Of a DNA stretch of 33,455 bases, positions 31,950 through 33,455 are shown piece by piece. The stretch spans positions 1 to 33,455 of the forward strand of contig JAFYQP010000038.1 in assembly GCA_017559855.1 (NCBI GenBank), given 5' to 3'. This stretch comes from Clostridia bacterium. Lineage in GTDB: Bacteria; Bacillota; Clostridia; Oscillospirales; JAAYXM01. The notes below the pieces were generated by a model. That model made no database searches, was not told where the DNA came from, and was given only the letters and a program-made list of their open reading frames with translations. The position numbers and the translations under genes were made by a program. Within the stretch, counting starts at the first letter, position 1, and each line of letters opens with the position of its first letter.

Positions 31950-33299
31950 ATGGCAGACACAATTGCGGCAATTGCCACGGCTCCGGCAACCGGTGCGATT
32001 GCCATTATTCGTTTAAGTGGAGACGACGCACTCACTATAGCACAAAAGGTGTTTGGCGGTAAAATAACAAAGACACGAATGATGCACTATGGCGAGTTCA
32101 TCGTGTCCGGTGATGTGATTGACAACGGTCTTGCCGCTTATATGAAAGCACCGAATAGTTATACCGGCGAGGACACCGTGGAGTTCTTTTGCCACGGCTC
32201 ATTGGTTGTTGCTCGTGCGATTTTGGAGGAACTGTATAAAAACGGTGCCCGTCCGGCAAAGGCGGGTGAATTTACAAGACGTGCATTTTTAAACGGAAAA
32301 CTTGAACTCTCCCAAGCAGAGGCGGTTATTGATTTAATTGATGCCGAAACCGTTGAAGGTGCAAAAAGTGCGGCAAGTCAGATGGCAGGCAGAATGGGAG
32401 AGAAAATAAATTCCGTGCGATATACGCTTCTTGATTTGGTTTCATCTTTTTATGCCTACGTGGACTATCCAGATGAAGATATTGAGGATACGAAAATAGG
32501 TGAAATGGTTGATAGACTCCGAGAAGCAGAAGAAAAACTCACCCAAATGATTGACAGTTTCGAGGACGGTAAAATAATAAAAGACGGTGTGCGATGTGCA
32601 ATTATCGGACGCCCAAATGCAGGCAAATCATCTTTGCTCAACGCTATTTTGGGATATGAGCGAAGCATTGTTTCCAACATTCCCGGCACAACTCGTGATA
32701 CTGTGGAGGAACGTGTGCGATTCGGTGGCGTATCATTGCGACTTATAGATACTGCGGGTATCCGCAAATCTGAAGATGCCATTGAAAAAATCGGAATTGA
32801 GCGAACAGAGAGCGCAATTGATGAGGCACAACTTGTTCTGGCGGTGTTTGACGGCTCGGAAGAGTTGACGCCTGAAGATATGAGGATTGCGGAATACGCA
32901 AAAAGCAAAAAACTTATTGCGGTAGTAAATAAAGAAGATATTGCAATTTGTATTGATATGGCGAGACTTAAAGAGTTTTTTGGTGAGAATATTTGCGTTA
33001 TCTCAGCTAAAAACGAGAGTGGAATTGAAGATCTCAGTAAAATGGTGGCAAGTCTTTTTTGGGGTATCGAAATCAATACGAGCGGAGAAGTTGTAACCAA
33101 TGCAAGACACGTATCTGCCATCATGCGAGCACGTGAAAACGTAAAAAACGCGACAGATGCATTGGGTATGGGATATCCTCCGGACGTTGCGATTTCTGAC
33201 CTTGAAAATGCGATAAACGCACTTGGTGAGATAACGGGCGAGACCGCAAGTGAACAGATACTAACAAGAATATTTGAACGCTTTTGCGTAGGAAAATAA
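31950..33299 (+). CDS. mnmE: tRNA uridine-5-carboxymethylaminomethyl modification GTPase MnmE
   Basis: 449 residues from ATG 31950 behind GGAGG. The N-terminal folate-binding domain begins DTIAAIATAPATGAIAIIRLSG and shows YTGEDTVEFFCHGS. The helical domain is split by the G domain: GRPNAGKSS (220-228), PGTTRDT (245-251), DTAG (267-270) and NKED for G4. The C-terminus is FCVGK, the CxGK motif needed for modification. With MnmG it modifies the wobble uridine of several tRNAs. mnmG is not downstream; a terminator follows instead. mnmE is more often found beside rnpA/jag/mnmG, so its place after abrB is less usual. Confidence 0.97.
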   Translation: MADTIAAIATAPATGAIAIIRLSGDDALTIAQKVFGGKITKTRMMHYGEFIVSGDVIDNGLAAYMKAPNSYTGEDTVEFFCHGSLVVARAILEELYKNGARPAKAGEFTRRAFLNGKLELSQAEAVIDLIDAETVEGAKSAASQMAGRMGEKINSVRYTLLDLVSSFYAYVDYPDEDIEDTKIGEMVDRLREAEEKLTQMIDSFEDGKIIKDGVRCAIIGRPNAGKSSLLNAILGYERSIVSNIPGTTRDTVEERVRFGGVSLRLIDTAGIRKSEDAIEKIGIERTESAIDEAQLVLAVFDGSEELTPEDMRIAEYAKSKKLIAVVNKEDIAICIDMARLKEFFGENICVISAKNESGIEDLSKMVASLFWGIEINTSGEVVTNARHVSAIMRARENVKNATDALGMGYPPDVAISDLENAINALGEITGETASEQILTRIFERFCVGK

Positions 33300-33324
33300 A
33301 AAAGGACAGAATCACTAACGGCGT

Positions 33325-33341
33325 CTTCTCTTAGGGAGAAG
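33325..33341. other. Small hairpin in the mnmE downstream region
   Basis: CTTCTC (33325-33330) and GAGAAG (33336-33341) can pair over a five-base loop. The rest of 33300-33378 shows no gene. Role unknown. Confidence 0.3.
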
Positions 33342-33378
33342 TCGGTTTTGACATGACCTTTTCCGCAAATAATGCATC

Positions 33379-33416
33379 AAAAAATCAGGTAATACGTCAG
33401 TATTACCTGATTTTTA
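33379..33416 (+). terminator. Terminator after abrB-mnmE
   Basis: AAAAATCAGGTAATAC (33380-33395) pairs perfectly with GTATTACCTGATTTTT (33400-33415) around a four-base loop, with a T-tract on both strands. It lies about 80 bases after the mnmE stop. Confidence 0.9.
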
Positions 33417-33455
33417 TTCTTTTTATTTACGAAAAATTTCTATTTCAAAACTGCA

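Overview
The window looks like a chromosome segment of an anaerobic, spore-forming member of the Clostridia (Firmicutes). The signs are Shine-Dalgarno sites and sigma-A promoters of Firmicutes type, AddAB rather than RecBCD, a three-subunit [FeFe]-hydrogenase operon, and sporulation genes (spmA, spmB and a SpoIIQ-like M23 protein). It also has a clostridial AbrB with a zinc ribbon, DUF4364 and DUF5050 proteins, and an SLH/Big_2 surface protein. No genus can be named from the sequence alone. I see no rRNA, tRNA, CRISPR array, transposase or phage genes.

Layout. 1-1.5 kb: the 5' end of a surface protein with an InlB-type repeat (minus), then a MerR/GyrI-type regulator broken by one frameshift. 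1.5-3.4 kb: ychF and the SpoIIQ-like peptidase gene, separated by a hairpin that also holds a sigma-F-like promoter. 3.4-6.3 kb (minus): a 711-residue secreted SH3b protein with a toxin-like C-terminus, and an HTH regulator. 6.3-7.4 kb: NADP-dependent secondary alcohol dehydrogenase (minus). 7.5-7.7 kb: a small membrane protein. 7.7-9.6 kb (minus): hflX and a yigZ-family gene. 9.7-17.1 kb: a YdcF/SanA-like gene with addB and addA. 17.1-20.8 kb: rpmE, then an operon of a ferredoxin-type aldo/keto reductase, ung and a YkpA-like ABC-F gene. 20.9-25.0 kb: the hydrogenase operon. 25.0-28.1 kb: a DUF4364 regulator divergent from lrgA-lrgB, then a DUF5050 propeller protein. 28.1-28.7 kb: a cysteine-rich small protein convergent with a frameshifted XRE gene. 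28.8-30.4 kb: the SLH/Big_2 protein. 30.4-31.5 kb (minus): spmA-spmB. 31.6-33.3 kb: abrB-mnmE.

How the genes fit together. The hydrogenase subunits (NuoE-like, NuoF-like, HydA) form an H2-evolving enzyme that probably takes electrons from NADH and ferredoxin; a Rex-like site overlaps its start of transcription. AddAB and Ung serve DNA repair. YchF, HflX, YkpA, MnmE and bL31 all act on or around the ribosome and tRNA. The sporulation genes, the sigma-F-like promoter and a weaker sigma-K-like promoter before the Cys-rich gene point to endospore formation.

Most unusual points: (1) the sigma-F-like promoter inside the ychF terminator hairpin, which would also free the ribosome binding site of the SpoIIQ-like gene; (2) the secreted SH3b protein with a pre-toxin-like hydrophobic segment and a His-rich C-terminus; (3) two regulators each broken by what looks like a one-base loss in an A/T homopolymer; (4) a Cys-rich small protein with 19 Cys in 90 residues; (5) several clear inverted repeats in promoter regions with no assigned regulator.
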